Shown: positions 54,929 to 63,665 of the stretch, one piece after another
Layout: the number at the start of each line of letters is the position of its first letter
How positions within the stretch are numbered: the first letter of the stretch is position 1
Assembly (NCBI GenBank): GCA_017555085.1
Contig: JAFZHD010000046.1
Span: 1-64,000 of the forward strand
Origin: Muribaculaceae bacterium
GTDB lineage: Bacteria; Bacteroidota; Bacteroidia; Bacteroidales; Muribaculaceae
Reading direction: 5' to 3'
DNA length: 64,000 bases
Position numbers and translations under genes: made by a program
The notes under the pieces: generated by a model
What the model was told of the DNA's origin: nothing
Database searches by the model: none
Seen by the model: only the letters and a program-made list of their open reading frames with translations

Positions 54929-57874
54929 ATGAATTTGAAACGATTTTCATTGTGTTGCGGAGCCCTCGTTTGCTCTCTTATTGTCTTTGCCGAAAATGCA
55001 TCGGTTGAGGCACAGGTTCTTGATGTAATTAACTCACACAGAGAGGCTAACTTCTCGGCTGGTGTGATTAAGATTGAGGGCGTTGAAATCAACGACAAGA
55101 AGAAGTCGGTTGAAGTTAAGTGCAACTCGGCTCTTTGGGAGCGTCATTTCACACAAGAACAGGCTAATGCCATGTTGGCCGATGTTAAAAAAACTTTGCC
55201 CGCAAAATGTGAAAAATATAAACTTAAAATCACTGCCGGAGGTATTGATATCAACGAGTTGGTATTGTTTGCCGACCGCAAAGTTGTTGGCCCCAAAGAA
55301 AAGACTCGTTTCATCACTCCCGTTAACGGTGTTGCAGCACCTGCCGGTCTTGATGGCAATGTGATTGCAATGTGGCAAAGCCATGGTTGGTATTTCGAAC
55401 CTAAACTCAACCGTTGGGAATGGCAACGCGCTCGCATTTTTCAAACAGTTGAAGACCTCTATACCCAAAGTTATGTTATGCCCTTCTTGATGCCTATGTT
55501 GCAAAATGCCGGCGCTTATGTTATGAGCCCCCGCGACCGCGACACAAGCACTATCGAGGTGGTTGTTGACAAAGACGGCGGTTATGCACAAACAGGTTAT
55601 GCCGAAACTGCAGGTACACAAGCATGGCAAGATGCAGCCGTTGAAGGTTTCGGTTACAAAAAGGCTGTTTTGGAAAACAACGACAATCCTTTCCGTATGG
55701 GTGGCGTTCGCATGGCAAAGACCGTTCGCAAGGCACAAGATGCGTCGGTTGCTTCATGGTCGGCCGATATGCCCCAAAAAGGCGAATATGCAGTGTATGT
55801 GTCTTATACATCAATGCCCAACAGCGCAACCGATGCTTTGTATCGCATCAACTCTCTTGCAGGAACAAAAGAATTTAAAGTTAACCAACAAATGGGCGGT
55901 GGCACATGGATTTATCTCGGCCATTTCCCCTTGGCACAAGGCAAACAAGACAAGCCCGTTGTGGAGTTGGTTAATGTGTCAAAAGATAAAAACGCAGTAG
56001 TAACAGCCGACGCTGTCAAGATTGGTGGCGGTATGGGTAATGTTGCTCGCAAAGTGAGCGAAAAATTTGATTCATCGCTCGACTACCAATATGTTCAAAG
56101 CGGTTATCCCCGTTTCACCGAGGCTGCTCGCTATTGGATGCAATGGGCTGGCGTTCCCGATTCAATCTACTCGCCCTCAGGCAATGTTAACGACTATACC
56201 GACGACTATAAATGCCGTGGTATTTGGGTTAACTACCTCGCTGGCGGCTCGTCAATGTTGCCCAAAGCCGACGGTTTGAAAATCCCCGTTGACCTTTCGC
56301 TCGCGTTCCACACCGATGCCGGTACAACAATGAACGACTCGATTATCGGTACGCTTGCAATTTATTATTCTAAAAATAACAGCGATTATGCCAACGGAAC
56401 TTCACGCATGGCATCACGCGACTATACCGACATCGTTACCACAAATATCGTTGAAGATATTCGCGCAGCATTTGAACCCAAATGGATGCGTCGCGCAATG
56501 TGGGACAAGACCTATTTTGAAGCACGCACACCCCAAGTGCCCGCAATGCTTCTCGAACTCTTGTCACATCAGAACTTTGCCGATATGAAATATGGTCTCG
56601 ACCCCACATTCCGTTTCACTGTGAGCCGTGCCATCTACAAAGGTATGCTTGAATTTATCGCTCGTCGCGACAATCGCCCATTCGTGGTGCAACCTCTCCC
56701 TGTTCGCGCGTTTGAAATTGCGACCGAAGGCAATGGCGCTTATGTGCTTTCATGGAAAGAAACAGTCGATACTCTCGAAGTAACTGCAACTCCCAAATAC
56801 TACATCGTTCAACATCGTGTAAATGACGGTGTGTTTGTTGACATGCAAGTTGTTAACGAGCCTATGCTCAAAGTAAATATCGCCGACAACGACATTCACT
56901 CATATCGCATTATCGCAGGTAATGACGGTGGTGTAAGTTTCCCCTCAGAAGTGCTTTCACTCTGCGATAAGGGCACTGAGTCCGTGCTTGTTGTTAACGG
57001 CTTTACCCGCATTTCTGGTCCCGACACTTTTGACTCAGGCGAGATTGCCGGTTTCAACGATGTCAAAGATCATGGCGTTCCCTACATCAACGATATCAGT
57101 TTCATCGGTTCGCAATTTGAGTTCCGTCGCGATATTCCTTGGATGGACGACGATGCGGCCGGTTTTGGTGCAAGCCGTGCAAACTATGAGACAAAAGTTA
57201 TTGCAGGTAACACATTAGATTATGTATATACCCACGGTAAGGCAATCGCCGATGCTGGTTACTCATTTATCTCGTCAAGCGTTGAGGCTTATGTGGCATC
57301 TGAAGCCAAAGCACAAGTGGTTGACTTGATTCTCGGTAAGCAAAAAGAAATTATTGTTGGCCGTGGCGTTTACGGCTCACGCTTCAAAACATTCCCCGCT
57401 GAATTGCAAAGCAAAATCGCAGAACATTGTCAGGCTGGCGGCAACATCTTTGTATCGGGCGCTTATGTGGCAACCGACTTGTGGGATAATCCCCGTGCAA
57501 CAGAGAGTGACCGCGAGTTTGCAGCTAATGTGCTCGGTTACAAGTGGAGAGTAGGGCAGGCGTCGGTAACAGGCGAAGCCTATGAGGTACAATCTCGCTT
57601 CCCGCAATTTGGTACTGGCCGTTACACATTCAGCAACGAACTCAACAGCGACTGCTATGCTGTTGAATCGCCCGACAGTTTCTATCCCGCTGACGACAGC
57701 AAAGGTGCAACAATAGTTCGCTATGGCGAGAACAACCTCATTGCCGGTACAGCATTTGACAACGACAACTATCGCACAGTGGTGATAGGTTTCCCCTTTG
57801 AAACAATCAACGGCGAACAATCACGCTTGTCGCTTATGAAACAAGTGCTTGACTTCTTTAAGAAAAACAAATAA
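54929..57874 (+). CDS. Divergent N-acetylmuramoyl-L-alanine amidase with golvesin-like insert
   Basis: 981 residues with a signal peptide (to FAE). The amidase core is split: the N-terminal half has MWQSHGWYFE (His152 in place of the usual GHGG context) and a likely zinc Glu near 165-175; the second half has LAFHTDAG (His461) and LLELLSHQN (Glu543). Between them, at about 280-368, sits a golvesin-C-like beta domain (GTWIYLGHFPLAQG...VVTADAVKIGGG). An Fn3-like part (about 590-685) and an alpha/beta C-terminal domain (about 690-980, DFFKKNK end) follow. Homologues are sometimes labelled xanthan lyase. It has no T9SS tail, so it is probably periplasmic. Confidence 0.75.
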   Translation: MNLKRFSLCCGALVCSLIVFAENASVEAQVLDVINSHREANFSAGVIKIEGVEINDKKKSVEVKCNSALWERHFTQEQANAMLADVKKTLPAKCEKYKLKITAGGIDINELVLFADRKVVGPKEKTRFITPVNGVAAPAGLDGNVIAMWQSHGWYFEPKLNRWEWQRARIFQTVEDLYTQSYVMPFLMPMLQNAGAYVMSPRDRDTSTIEVVVDKDGGYAQTGYAETAGTQAWQDAAVEGFGYKKAVLENNDNPFRMGGVRMAKTVRKAQDASVASWSADMPQKGEYAVYVSYTSMPNSATDALYRINSLAGTKEFKVNQQMGGGTWIYLGHFPLAQGKQDKPVVELVNVSKDKNAVVTADAVKIGGGMGNVARKVSEKFDSSLDYQYVQSGYPRFTEAARYWMQWAGVPDSIYSPSGNVNDYTDDYKCRGIWVNYLAGGSSMLPKADGLKIPVDLSLAFHTDAGTTMNDSIIGTLAIYYSKNNSDYANGTSRMASRDYTDIVTTNIVEDIRAAFEPKWMRRAMWDKTYFEARTPQVPAMLLELLSHQNFADMKYGLDPTFRFTVSRAIYKGMLEFIARRDNRPFVVQPLPVRAFEIATEGNGAYVLSWKETVDTLEVTATPKYYIVQHRVNDGVFVDMQVVNEPMLKVNIADNDIHSYRIIAGNDGGVSFPSEVLSLCDKGTESVLVVNGFTRISGPDTFDSGEIAGFNDVKDHGVPYINDISFIGSQFEFRRDIPWMDDDAAGFGASRANYETKVIAGNTLDYVYTHGKAIADAGYSFISSSVEAYVASEAKAQVVDLILGKQKEIIVGRGVYGSRFKTFPAELQSKIAEHCQAGGNIFVSGAYVATDLWDNPRATESDREFAANVLGYKWRVGQASVTGEAYEVQSRFPQFGTGRYTFSNELNSDCYAVESPDSFYPADDSKGATIVRYGENNLIAGTAFDNDNYRTVVIGFPFETINGEQSRLSLMKQVLDFFKKNK

Positions 57875-57922
57875 ACTAAATAAAATATTCATAAACATTA
57901 ATAACGTAAAACTGTTTACAAA

Positions 57923-59383
57923 ATGAAAACTATCAATTGTTTTATTCCCTACGCTGATGTTCAGCAGGTACAAGCAACAGTAGACGGTCTCCGTCAAAAC
58001 GCTTTGGTGTCTAAAATCTTCCTTCTTGCAACAGATGCAAACGCTGCTGCTGTTGAAGGTTGCGAAGTAATCGCTATCGACACTCTCAACAGTTCAGCAA
58101 CAATGAAAAAAATTGCTGCTGCAACAGAAGGTGACTACACTCTTTTCTACACAAAGTATAACAACCTCGTGATGGGCTACCTCGCTCTCGAACGCATGGT
58201 TCGCCTCGCTAACGACTCAAAAGCAGCAATGGTTTATGCTGACAACTATCAAATCGTTGACGGCAAAAAATCAAACGCTCCTGTTATCGACTACCAATTC
58301 GGTTCACTCCGTGACGATTTCAACTTTGGTTCAGTATTGTTCTTCAACACTAACGCATTGAAGGCTGCTGCTGCCGAAATCGATGCAGAATACACTGCTG
58401 CGGGTCTCTATGACCTTCGTTTGAAAGTATCTCGTCAAGGTGATCTCGTTCACATCAACGAATATCTTTACACTGAAATCGCTCTTCCCGTAGCAACAGA
58501 AGGTGAATCTCATTTCAGCTATGTAGACCCCAAAAACCGTGGTGTACAAATCGAAATGGAACAAGCATGTACTGACCACCTCAAAAAAATCGGCGGTTAC
58601 CTTGAACCCAAATTTGAAGAAATCAACTTCAACCAAGGTGACTTCGAATATGAAGCATCAGTTATCATCCCTGTTCGTAACCGTGTTCGCACAGTTCGTG
58701 ATGCTATCAAGAGTGTTCTTTCTCAAAAAACTGATTTCAAATTCAACCTCATCGTTATCGACAACGGTAGTACAGATGGTACAACTGAGGCTATCCAAGA
58801 ATTCAAAGATGACGAACGTCTTATCCACATCATTCCCGAACGTGACGACCTCGGTATCGGCGGTTGCTGGAACGTAGGTGTAAATCACCCCAAATGTGGT
58901 AAGTTTGCTGTTCAATTGGATAGCGACGACGTTTATAGCGACCAAAACACTCTCGCTAAGATGGTTGCTGCGTTCTACGAACAAAACTGCTCAATGGTAG
59001 TAGGTACTTATATGCTTACTGACATTAACATGCAAATGATTCCTCCCGGTGTAATCGACCACAAAGAATGGACTCCCGAAAACGGCCGTAACAATGCTCT
59101 TCGCATCAATGGTCTTGGCGCTCCTCGTGCATTCTATACTCCTATGCTTCGTGAAATCAATGTACCTAACACAAGCTATGGTGAAGACTATGCTCTCGGT
59201 CTTGCATTCTCTCGTCGTTACCAAATCGGTCGCGTATATGACGTTGTTTACTTCTGCCGTCGTTGGGAAGACAACTCTGACCACGCTTTGGATATCAACA
59301 AGACAAACGCTAACAACTTGTACAAAGACCGTATCCGCACTTGGGAACTCCAAGCTCGTGTTGAATTGAACAAAAACAAATAA
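57923..59383 (+). CDS. Cytoplasmic family 2 glycosyltransferase, two GT-A-like halves
   Basis: 486 residues, no signal peptide or membrane helix. The C-terminal half is a clear GT2 domain: SVIIPVRNRVRTVRDAIKSVL near 228, VIDNGSTDGTTE near 268, and the metal site QLDSDDVYSD near 330, with EDYALGLAFSRRY near 415. The N-terminal half (1-200) looks like a second, degraded GT-A fold (CFIPYADVQQVQATVDGL, MVYADNY) without a DxD motif. Acceptor unknown. It lies 48 bases after the amidase and 11 before the DUF4922 gene, an odd place for a transferase unless salvaged sugars are rebuilt. Confidence 0.8.
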   Translation: MKTINCFIPYADVQQVQATVDGLRQNALVSKIFLLATDANAAAVEGCEVIAIDTLNSSATMKKIAAATEGDYTLFYTKYNNLVMGYLALERMVRLANDSKAAMVYADNYQIVDGKKSNAPVIDYQFGSLRDDFNFGSVLFFNTNALKAAAAEIDAEYTAAGLYDLRLKVSRQGDLVHINEYLYTEIALPVATEGESHFSYVDPKNRGVQIEMEQACTDHLKKIGGYLEPKFEEINFNQGDFEYEASVIIPVRNRVRTVRDAIKSVLSQKTDFKFNLIVIDNGSTDGTTEAIQEFKDDERLIHIIPERDDLGIGGCWNVGVNHPKCGKFAVQLDSDDVYSDQNTLAKMVAAFYEQNCSMVVGTYMLTDINMQMIPPGVIDHKEWTPENGRNNALRINGLGAPRAFYTPMLREINVPNTSYGEDYALGLAFSRRYQIGRVYDVVYFCRRWEDNSDHALDINKTNANNLYKDRIRTWELQARVELNKNK

Positions 59384-59394
59384 TCGAGACTAAG

Positions 59395-60324
59395 GTGGTT
59401 AACTCTGAACAAATTAATAAATTCATCGGTGAGCAGTTGGGCGAATGGCCCACTGCTGCCGATAATTTCAAAGCATTGGAAGGCGTTAAAGTTAAAGAAC
59501 TTGACGTTGATGGTATGAAGATCAAAGTGCAGTTTAACCCTGCACGCATCGTGTCGTCATCAGCTAAAGTTGACGCAAAATCACTTGCTGAACGCAAATG
59601 TTTCCTTTGTGGCGAAAATCGTCCCTCGGTGCAACGCGGCATTGAGTGGGGCAACGGTTACATTATCCTCATCAACCCTTTCCCCATCTTCCCCCGCCAC
59701 TTGACAATTCCCGATATGGGCCATGTTGACCAATTAATCAAAGGTCGCATTGCCGATATGATGGACCTTGCACGCGAACTTGACGAATATACAGTATTCT
59801 ATAATGGTCCCAAGTGTGGCGCATCAGCACCCGACCACATGCACTTCCAAGCAGGTAACAGCGACTTCTTGACTATCGGCGAAGCTCTCGAAGCAGCCGA
59901 ACTCAAAACTGTTGCTACCGATGGCGATGCTGTGCTCGCTGTTTGTGACACTCTTCCCTTGAACGTTTTTGTTATCGACGCACAAGACTCACAAGCTGGT
60001 CAACGTCTTTTCGACCGCTTGTATGATGCTCTTCCTGTGCCCGAAGGCGAAAAAGAACCCATGATGAACCTCTTGTGCTATGCAACAGCAGCCGGTGTTC
60101 GTCTCGTGGTTATTCCCCGTCGCCGTCACCGTCCGTCATTCTACGGCACCGAAGGTGATGACAAAATGCTTTTGAGCCCTGCTTCTGTTGATATGGGCGG
60201 TGTGTTCATTACTCCTTTGGAAAAAGACTTCAATAAAGTTGACGCTGCGTTGATTAAAACTCTCTTTGACGAGTTGTGTCTCGATGCCGAAACTGTCAAC
60301 CAAGTAGTTGAATCGCTCAAATAA
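59395..60324 (+). CDS. DUF4922 protein, HIT-superfamily nucleotidyltransferase-like
   Basis: 309 residues, cytoplasmic, with a GTG start 11 bases after the glycosyltransferase stop. CFLCGENRP supplies a Cys pair like the zinc site of GalT-type enzymes. NPFPIFPRHLTIPDMGH and GASAPDHMHFQAG match the substrate loop and the His-x-His catalytic motif of GalT / Ap4A phosphorylase relatives. PRRRHRPSFY near 240 is a basic phosphate-binding patch. By family it could move a nucleotidyl group to or from a sugar phosphate; the actual reaction is unknown. Sitting beside wall-salvage genes, a role in activating a recovered amino sugar is possible. Confidence 0.7.
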   Translation: MVNSEQINKFIGEQLGEWPTAADNFKALEGVKVKELDVDGMKIKVQFNPARIVSSSAKVDAKSLAERKCFLCGENRPSVQRGIEWGNGYIILINPFPIFPRHLTIPDMGHVDQLIKGRIADMMDLARELDEYTVFYNGPKCGASAPDHMHFQAGNSDFLTIGEALEAAELKTVATDGDAVLAVCDTLPLNVFVIDAQDSQAGQRLFDRLYDALPVPEGEKEPMMNLLCYATAAGVRLVVIPRRRHRPSFYGTEGDDKMLLSPASVDMGGVFITPLEKDFNKVDAALIKTLFDELCLDAETVNQVVESLK

Positions 60325-60337
60325 CACATTATTAATA

Positions 60338-61660
60338 ATGAGTGCTAATGAACCTAAAATTAAGGTCGGCATAATGACAGTTCCTGAGGTGAAATTCTCT
60401 CTTATGGGAGGATATCACCTCGGTGATTTGTCGGTAGACGGTCGCCAAGTGGCAACCTATGTCGACGGAGCCATCTCCTGGCAGGGAAACACCTACCAGG
60501 AATTGCTGTTTCTTCCCGATGGCGAAAATTCGGTCATCGAATTGGAAGAAGTTACTATCGGTGTGAACTTCCACTGGGAACGCAAAGAAACCCAGAGATT
60601 TCAAGGCGCACTGAAACTTATTATCGAACACGGTGGCATCACTGCTGTGAACATCCTCGGCGTTGAAGATTACTTGTTGAGCGTAATTTCATCAGAAATG
60701 AGCGCAACTGCTTCTCTTGAACTGCTTAAAGCTCACGCAGTTATCTCGCGCAGTTGGCTCTTGGCCCAAATTGACAAGAACAAGCGCATTGTTGATGCAG
60801 GCGAACAATATTCGGCTGTTGAAAAAGCAACTGAAGACGAAATGATTAAGTGGTATGACCGCGAAGACCACATCAACTTTGATGTGTGTGCCGACGACCA
60901 CTGTCAGCGTTATCAAGGTATCACTCGTGCATCGACCGAAACAGTGCGTCAAGCCATCGCTGCTACTCGTGGCCAGGTGTTGATGTATGATGGTCAGTTA
61001 TGTGATGCTCGCTTCTCTAAATGTTGTGGCGGTGTTTACGAAGAGTTTGAAAACTGCTGGGAACCCGTTCACTATCACTATCTTGAAGCTCGTCGCGACG
61101 GAGAAAACGAAACCGATTTCCCCGATTTGACTATCGAAGAAAACGCTCATGAATGGATTATGTCGCGTCCCGAAGCATTCTGCAACACAGCCGATGCCGA
61201 AATCCTCTCACAGGTGCTTAACAATTATGACCAAGAAACTACCGACTTCTATCGTTGGAAAGTGACTTATGGTCAAGACGAATTGTCAAAATTGGCATTT
61301 AACCGCTCGGGTATCGACTTTGGTAACATTGTTGACCTTGTGCCCATTGCACGCGGTACATCAGGCCGATTGTATAAACTGAAAATCGTTGGTACAAAGA
61401 AAACTTTGACTATCGGTAAAGAGCTCGAAATTCGTCGCACATTGTCAACATCTCACCTTTACAGTTCAGCATTCGTTGTTGAAAAAGGCGAGGCCGATGC
61501 CAATGGTCTTCCCTCAACATTCACTCTTTATGGCGCTGGTTGGGGCCACGGAGTAGGCTTGTGCCAAATTGGTGCTGCCGTGATGGGAGCCAAGGGTTAT
61601 CCCTATGACAAAATTTTGTTGCATTACTTTGTTGATGCTGATATTGAAAAAATGTATTAA
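60338..61660 (+). CDS. SpoIID/LytB-domain protein without a signal peptide
   Basis: 440 residues from ATG 60338; the longer frame to 60308 overlaps the upstream gene. The SpoIID/LytB core is clear: GVEDYLLSVISSEMSATAS (catalytic Glu region, near 115), LKAHAVISRSWLL, and the C-terminal GAGWGHGVGLCQIGA near 400. Family enzymes cleave peptide-free glycan strands as lytic transglycosylases. Paired Cys (VCADDHCQRY near 190 and FSKCCGG near 228) could hold zinc, as reported in some SpoIID proteins. No signal peptide or membrane anchor is seen, so a cytoplasmic site is predicted, odd for this family but logical beside an importer. Confidence 0.82.
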   Translation: MSANEPKIKVGIMTVPEVKFSLMGGYHLGDLSVDGRQVATYVDGAISWQGNTYQELLFLPDGENSVIELEEVTIGVNFHWERKETQRFQGALKLIIEHGGITAVNILGVEDYLLSVISSEMSATASLELLKAHAVISRSWLLAQIDKNKRIVDAGEQYSAVEKATEDEMIKWYDREDHINFDVCADDHCQRYQGITRASTETVRQAIAATRGQVLMYDGQLCDARFSKCCGGVYEEFENCWEPVHYHYLEARRDGENETDFPDLTIEENAHEWIMSRPEAFCNTADAEILSQVLNNYDQETTDFYRWKVTYGQDELSKLAFNRSGIDFGNIVDLVPIARGTSGRLYKLKIVGTKKTLTIGKELEIRRTLSTSHLYSSAFVVEKGEADANGLPSTFTLYGAGWGHGVGLCQIGAAVMGAKGYPYDKILLHYFVDADIEKMY

Positions 61661-61677
61661 TCAAAAAAACAAATAAA

Positions 61678-63663
61678 ATGGGAAAAACAAAAAAACGTTC
61701 GCCATGGGCGTGGATTCCTTCGCTTTATTTTGCACAAGGTCTCCCTTATGTGGCTGTAAACGTTATTACAGTTATCATGTATAAGCGTCTTGGTATTTCT
61801 AATGCCGATATTGCGCTTTATACTGGTTGGCTTTACTTGCCTTGGGTAATCAAACCATTCTGGAGCCCATTCGTAGACATTATCAAGACAAAACGTTGGT
61901 GGACTCTCATCATGCAATGGATTATCGGTTTCGGTCTTGCTGCTGTTGCTTTCGCAATCCCGACTCCATTCTTCTTCCAGTTGACGTTAGCAATATTCTG
62001 GTTAGTGGGATTTGCTTCGGCAACACACGACATTGCATCTGATGGATATTATATGATTGCGCTTGAAGAACATGAACAAGCTGCATATGTCGGTATTCGT
62101 TCAACATTCTATCGTGTAGCTACTATTGTCGGACAAGGTTTATTGGTAATTATTGCAGGTGTTATTGAATCAAATACCGGTCTTGAACCTGCCGATGTGA
62201 CAATTACAGCCGATGCAAGCATTCAACCTAAAACAGAGGTTGTAAACGCTCTTCCTGAAGCAATTGTTGTAACTCCTGAACAAGCTAATGTAGAACAATT
62301 CGTGTTCTCTGCAGCTCCAGTTGTAGGAACTAAAACTCCTGAAACTGTTTCTATTAAAGTAAACGATTCTACTTCAACTGAAGTTAAGTTTGCCGACTAT
62401 TCAAAAACAATGATGGATAGCGTGCATGTGTTGAATGCGCTTAATGGCTTTGTGACAGATACAACAGTTGTAAAAGATGGAAAACTCGTTGCAAAACTCG
62501 TTGCAAAAGTAGAAAAGAAAGAAGAAGCTAAAAAAGAAGATGGCTTAAATGCTTTTGACCAATGGATTAAAAATACATTCGGTGAAGAGAAAAAAGCTGA
62601 CGTTAAAGCCACTGCAAATAATTTTGCAATTGTTGGTGTTCGATTGACAAAAGCTCCTACTGAAGAAGAGTGTGTATTGGTCGTTAATTATAAAGATGGC
62701 GACCAATCAATCAAACTTAATGATAAAGTTGTAGATTCTCGTTTCGTATTTACTAAAGACAACTGGGACAAAACTGCTTACATTTATTTTGAAATTGATA
62801 AAAATATCAAAGGTAATGTGACAGCTACATTCCAAGGCACATCAGGAAATATTCCTATGGCTTGGTTGTTAGTATTTGTAGTATTGTCTGTATTCTTCTT
62901 GTGTGCAGCAATGTATCACAGCTGGGTATTGCCAGTTCCTGCAAACGATAAGAGTGTAGGTGGAGGTGAAAAAGCTTCTGCTAAAGAAATTATTAATGGC
63001 TTCCTTGATACATTTAAAACATTCTTCCAAAAGAAAGGTGTGTGGGTGGCTATGGCATTTATGTTGCTCTATCGTCTTCCTGAAGCACAATTGGTTAAGA
63101 TTATCAACCCATTCTTCCTTGATCCTGTTGATAAAGGTGGTCTTGGTCTTACTACTGGTCAAGTAGGTATCGTTTATGGTACTATTGGTATCATTGGTCT
63201 TACTCTTGGTGGTATTCTTGGTGGTATTGTGGCATCTAAAGGTGGTCTCAAAAAATGGTTGTGGCCAATGGCTCTTAGCATTTCATTGAACTCAGTGGTT
63301 TATATCTTCTTAAGTGCCGTTCAACCCGATCCAAACACTGTAGGTGGTTTCTTGACAATCAGTGCAGGTATGGTTCTTGACCAATTTGGATATGGATTTG
63401 GATTTACTGCATTTATGCTTTATATGATGTACTTTGCTGATGGTCCTTACAAAACATCTCACTATGCAATCTGTACAGCATTCATGGCTCTCGGTATGAT
63501 GCTCCCAGGTATGTGGTCAGGTTGGTTGCAAGAATTGGTCGGCTATAACCATTTCTTCATTTGGACATTGCTCTGCTGCTTGGGTACTTGGGCTGTAACT
63601 GCTATGGTTAAGGTTGACCCAAATTATGGTAAAAAGAAAAAACAAGTAGAAGAAAAGAAATAA
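61678..63663 (+). CDS. AmpG-like muropeptide transporter with a large periplasmic insert
   Basis: 661 residues, longer than E. coli AmpG (about 490). MFS helices fill 10-165 (SLYFAQGLPYVAVNVITV, ASATHDIASDGYYM) and 392-645 (LPEAQLVKIINPFFLD, GIIGLTLGGILGGIVASKGG). About 225 residues (165-391; bases 62170-62850) with no membrane helix are inserted. By helix count they fall between TM5 and TM6 and face the periplasm. The insert has a beta-rich start, a Lys/Glu helix near 272-292 and a second beta-rich part. AmpG proteins import GlcNAc-anhydroMurNAc muropeptides with protons. It is 17 bases after the SpoIID gene and 2 before the NamZ gene. Confidence 0.82.
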   Translation: MGKTKKRSPWAWIPSLYFAQGLPYVAVNVITVIMYKRLGISNADIALYTGWLYLPWVIKPFWSPFVDIIKTKRWWTLIMQWIIGFGLAAVAFAIPTPFFFQLTLAIFWLVGFASATHDIASDGYYMIALEEHEQAAYVGIRSTFYRVATIVGQGLLVIIAGVIESNTGLEPADVTITADASIQPKTEVVNALPEAIVVTPEQANVEQFVFSAAPVVGTKTPETVSIKVNDSTSTEVKFADYSKTMMDSVHVLNALNGFVTDTTVVKDGKLVAKLVAKVEKKEEAKKEDGLNAFDQWIKNTFGEEKKADVKATANNFAIVGVRLTKAPTEEECVLVVNYKDGDQSIKLNDKVVDSRFVFTKDNWDKTAYIYFEIDKNIKGNVTATFQGTSGNIPMAWLLVFVVLSVFFLCAAMYHSWVLPVPANDKSVGGGEKASAKEIINGFLDTFKTFFQKKGVWVAMAFMLLYRLPEAQLVKIINPFFLDPVDKGGLGLTTGQVGIVYGTIGIIGLTLGGILGGIVASKGGLKKWLWPMALSISLNSVVYIFLSAVQPDPNTVGGFLTISAGMVLDQFGYGFGFTAFMLYMMYFADGPYKTSHYAICTAFMALGMMLPGMWSGWLQELVGYNHFFIWTLLCCLGTWAVTAMVKVDPNYGKKKKQVEEKK

Positions 63664-63665
63664 AC

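Noticed and set aside
55034..55738. 234-codon antisense frame in the divergent amidase gene
   Set aside because: Shadow of a strongly supported plus-strand gene; no promoter or motif.
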